From: Epiperipatus broadwayi
Lineage: Eukaryota > Onychophora > Udeonychophora > Euonychophora > Peripatidae
Assembly (NCBI GenBank): GCA_028023455.1
Contig: JAQFVV010012402.1
Coordinates: 9,776,292 to 9,840,291 of the forward strand
DNA length: 64,000 nt
Direction: 5' to 3'
The stretch's first letter is position 1, and every line of letters starts with the position of its first letter. The position numbers were made by a program, and so were the translations under genes. This document shows positions 60,180 to 64,000 of this stretch, piece by piece. The notes under the pieces were generated by a model that saw only the letters and a program-made list of their open reading frames with translations, was not told the DNA's origin and did no database searches.

Positions 60180-61021
60180 ATTTCTGGAGTCTTTGTTATT
60201 TTTGAATAATCCAAAGAGGCATTAATAAGCATTAACAATTTTTCTGTCTTCACTATTAATTTTAAAATCATCTATTGTTCTTGATCATAATCTTTGTCTT
60301 TTTAATATTTAGTCATAATCCCATTATTTTGTACTCCTTCTTTAACTTTTCTAATAAGTGTCATTAAGTTTACTTTGTTTTAACCATCTGATATAGTATT
60401 ATTATCATATTTAGGTTTGTTGAACTTTTTTTCACCAATCCTGAATCCATATTTATTTTCATTTATTTTGGTTTTCTCATTATTATTTAGGATATAAAAA
60501 AAGTTTGTAGTAGGATGACAATATGCTGTTCTGTTTGACTGTTATGATAATATGAAACCACCTAATATAAATTCTCCATAAGAATGATGAAATACTCTTG
60601 TAGATTTTACTATCATTTAGTATGCTTAGATGAATCAATGAGTTTTGTGCAATCATTAAAGCACATATTTACTTTTTATTATATTCTCTTCTCATTCAGT
60701 TACCCAATATATATCAGCAATGATGTTTCTTGTTCTTCACCTTATTTTTTTAGTTTTTAAACTCTAATCTATGGTAATTGACTTTCAGAATAATTATATT
60801 TGCATATAATAGTCTAAGATATATAATATGAAAGTTCACATATTGTCAAGACTTCTTTTATATAAAAATATAAATTGATTTCTTTCAATTGATAGGTTAT
60901 TAAGTGCTTTTGAAATTAATTTCCATAATTTGATCGTTTGTATTAATTTTGTTTTCATTTTTTGTGGCAATGATTTTATGACTAATCCAATCATATTGCT
61001 CATTATTGTAGGTTCTTCCAT
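60180..61021 (-). pseudogene. Very degraded LINE reverse transcriptase
   Basis: On the - strand, IGEKKFNK, a string where a YADD block would fall, then RKVKEGVQNNGI, KKTKIM-like residues and EDRKIVN are consistent with the RTE-type order (usual form ADDTVLL...L..V...GLKLN..KTKIM). Stops occur every few dozen codons. The order is right but the matches are weak. Confidence 0.4.
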
Positions 61022-63270
61022 GTAGTTGTTCTCATCAAAAATGTCTTGTCAATGTCTGTGGCATAACTCATTTGTTTCTTTCATTTTTTTTTATTTTTGT
61101 TATTTCTGTATAGTTTGAACCATTTGAAATTGGGATATCTTTTAATCTTACAAATCTCTTGAAATACTGCTTTTTTTTTTCCAAACTTATTTCCATGTGC
61201 TGTTATAATATTGTTTCTTATTTTCCTTGGATGATCTTTAGAATTGCCTATTCTATACTTTTAAAATATTTTTATTATTTTTAATTTTGGCTTGTCATTT
61301 TTTGTTTGTAATTAGTGCACTATCATCTGACATCTATTTAGATTTTTCTTGTTGTTGATTTTAGTCAAACTTATATATGTATCAGACTTATTTTTAATTG
61401 TTTTTATTAATTTTCTTCTGCATCTGATTCACTATTAGTTATATCCAGAACTCAAATGAGTTATTAGTGTTATTTTTAAAAGCACTCAGATATGTTCTCA
61501 AACTTTAAACTAGAATACTAGATAAGTTTGTGGTTTTTTTTAGTTTCACACATAATTTACATATGAGGAATTTATAATGTTTTCTAGAATTGACCATGTC
61601 TTTGCAATTAGAATAGAAGTTTTATTTCATTGGATCCCAAGAATATATTTGATATCTGTAAACTTTTTCAATGATGTCTACTTATGTAATCAGCAATTTG
61701 AAAAATGTATTGACAATTAAAAAGATCAGTCAATTTGAACAATTTAAGCTCTGCATTTCTTTCATTTTTAGCATTTCATCACTGATTACTAGAAGTATAA
61801 TATATCTGCAAATTTTGTTAATTTACTCATTTTGTTAATTTATGCCTGAATCTAATAATAAAATCTTGTAAATTTTTTTTTCTTAGTTTTTTTAGGGTAT
61901 TGTTTGTACTATAGAATGGAAAACCACAAATAGAACTGATACTAATAGAACATTCATAGTATTATATCCAATAATTGACGTTGAAATATCCTTTCTGATA
62001 ATGAAGCTATATTATTTCTTGTTTATTGTCTCTGGCCTAAATAATATATAATTTGTTTTAGTTTAGATGTCCTTCTTTCATCAAATTATAAGATGTTATT
62101 ATATAAATTAATTATGATATTATCTTCTTCTTTTTTTAAAATTTATAAACAAAGCAGAAATACAAAGAAAACTCAGTCCAATAGTTATTTCATGAGTTTT
62201 CATAATCATTTTTTTTTGTTGTTCAGTTTAGCACAATAATAGAATGATGAACTTTAGAGCTAAGGTTTTTGGATCAAAATTTCTCTGATGCTCAGATATC
62301 ACTTGATCTCTCAAGCAACAAACTACTTTATTTTTTATTGACCCATCAATTCTGTTAATTCATATTTAGAATTGCTATTATCTTATTTCTATTTTGTAAA
62401 GTTTTTTTTAAAATTAAAATCTTGTTGAAATATAATAATGATTACATTAGCAAAACATTTCAAACTGCACAGGAGAAACATCCATAAACTACTATCATAT
62501 ATTATGTTAAATTTTTTTGGAATAGGCAGAGGAAATATTGTGTTTGAAAATAGATGTTTCAAATCATAAGATTTTTTATATGTTTATCATTGGAAATGAC
62601 AATTGTAATGCAAGTCAAAAGGATCGTTGGACGATAGTAATAGTTAGGAATCATAGGATGTATTTTGATATTGATTTTTTTTATTATTATTGAACTGTTG
62701 TTTTTTCTGTAAATGAAAAACAAGACATTCATATTTTTAATTAATCATATCTTTCAACAAAATTTATATTATTGTTTTCTTCATTTAGAATCTGTGAATT
62801 TTAATATTAATAAGCAGATCATGGAATAATGCCTATTCACTGTTAAGTAAAAGCAATATATATATATATTTTTTTACATAATTAGTAGTATCATTTTTGC
62901 AAGTGAATGAACTATCTGTACTAATAGATGATATTGAAGAAATGCAAATATTAAAAATATTAGAATATTTGGATTATCAGTCTATTTTTACATCATTAAA
63001 GATCATAGAAAATTAGATTAACAAAATTGATTTTGTTAATGAATTACACTTTAATTAGATATAGTTTTTGGAATTAGAAACAACAAAAAAAAATTCTGAA
63101 TATAAATTTCATGAATATCTATTGAAAATTATGAAGATTTTACAGATAAATTTGATAAACTGAAAGTGTAAAAATCATTTGGAAGATATAAATAGTTCAC
63201 TCTCAAGGATAATTTGTTACGGAGAAAATCTACAACTAAAAATAGTAATGTACGATTTTATTTGCAGAAA
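61022..63270. other. Gene-free AT-rich intronic stretch
   Basis: Continuation of the degraded LINE on the - strand to about 61500 is possible. Otherwise nothing recognisable. Confidence 0.45.
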
Positions 63271-63720
63271 TGTCTGACATCTATAAAAAAAAATTTAAAG
63301 GCTCTTGGAGAGAAACTGTCAATAGGAGTTTGAAATTCTAAAGGAAAATGATACATGGGAACTTGTGTCCAAGCCTAAAATAAAATAATTATTACGGAAA
63401 AATTGTATTGGATGTTATACAGAAACTAGAACTAGTAGCAAGAGAATTTTCGCAAACAGAATTCATATTTAGGAGATGTTTATGCACTAGTCAAGAATTA
63501 ATGAATTTGAAAATATTATTAGTGAAAAAGACAAAAATAAACCTTCTTAAAAAGTGAAGTAAAACAACCTATTTACTTAAAGTTATCAGAATGACTAGTA
63601 AACTTGATTATATAATTATGTATGTAAATTCAGAAGAGCAGTTCTGATTTTTAACCAAGTCCAAAGATGATTATATAGCAAGTTTAGATTTTTAAAATAT
63701 AAAGTTGATTTCTATTTTAG
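63271..63720 (+). pseudogene. Ty1/copia reverse transcriptase remnant
   Basis: KENDTWELVSKPK (usual form EKNxTWELVxxPK, the start of copia RT) near 63345-63380 is followed by degraded text. Then LLKSEVKQPIYLKLSE (usual form FLNGDLxExIYMxQPEG) at about 63545-63590 and a YVNSEE block where YVDD is expected. Several stops. Motif order and spacing fit copia RT. Confidence 0.6.
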
Positions 63721-64000
63721 TAACAAAGTATTTCTGTTAATTTAATAGACAAAGTAATTTTAATATTGGGATAAACAGAACAAAAACTTATGACAAATTT
63801 ATAAATTTAGTAAATGAAAAGAGTTTTAGCTCTTGCAATTTGAAAGAGTATGAAAGATTTATATTGCTCAAAGAAAATTAATTCAGAAAGTTTTATATCC
63901 GTTTAATATGTCTAATTGTAAGTAATAAAGTACTTAGTTAAAATTGATGAAAATAAAAATATAAGGTTGCTTATAAGAAGTTAATAAAAAACTTGATGTC
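63721..64000. other. AT-rich end of window
   Basis: No feature recognised. The NEK2 intron continues. Confidence 0.5.

Noticed and set aside
1-64000. CRISPR array, bacterial operons, tRNA or rRNA genes
   Set aside because: The sequence is eukaryotic. Regularly spaced short repeats were not seen, and tRNA-like stretches are promoter relics within retrozyme-like elements, not full tRNA genes.

Overview
The window is AT-rich animal DNA (about a quarter G+C by eye) holding the 5' part of one host gene and a dense set of transposable elements. The gene encodes a NEK2-type mitotic kinase on the + strand. Three coding exons join in frame (30090-30185, 32359-32576, 58635-58872) and give the first 184 residues; the remaining exons lie beyond 64000. 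Intron 2 is about 26 kb. The AT content, long intron, decayed non-LTR retrotransposons, BED-finger hAT transposases and a K02A2.6-like gypsy element suggest an invertebrate metazoan (arthropod or cnidarian are both plausible). I cannot name the species.

Layout. 1-11000: LINE remnants (1-201, 3110-4236), three palindromic insertions (4420-4681, 5153-5343, 9755-10225), otherwise no genes. 10660-20460: a head-to-head pair of decayed Penelope-like element (PLE) reverse transcriptase copies. The + arm is split by a composite hammerhead-bearing element (12293-14716), which itself holds a terminal-inverted-repeat element (12352-13562), and again by a gypsy LTR retrotransposon (14945-20051). 22958-27749: a LINE broken by a second LINE fragment and a BED-type hAT element (23295-26232). 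29700-32576: start of the kinase gene. 32577-58634: intron 2, with two further hammerhead families, palindromic insertions, two more hAT remnants, a pogo-like MITE and a LINE. 58873-64000: start of intron 3, with a decayed LINE and a Ty1/copia remnant.

The most interesting signal is a set of short non-autonomous elements, here called families 1, 2 and 3. They carry tRNA-like A/B boxes and a type I hammerhead ribozyme: a CTGATGA-like core, a small stem II, GAAA, a two-base-pair stem III, a GTC or ATA cleavage triplet and a bipartite stem I. They occur as inverted or multimeric composites flanked by direct repeats of 11-14 bp. Further palindromic insertions with 14-18 bp duplications (families 4, 5 and the 5153 element) have the same overall layout but no hammerhead that I could confirm. 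Hammerhead elements with Pol III boxes match what is known of metazoan retrozymes, which are thought to depend on PLE reverse transcriptase. Decayed PLE copies lie in the same window, and one of them received a retrozyme insertion.

All transposon genes here are broken by stops or frameshifts. Only the kinase gene looks functional.
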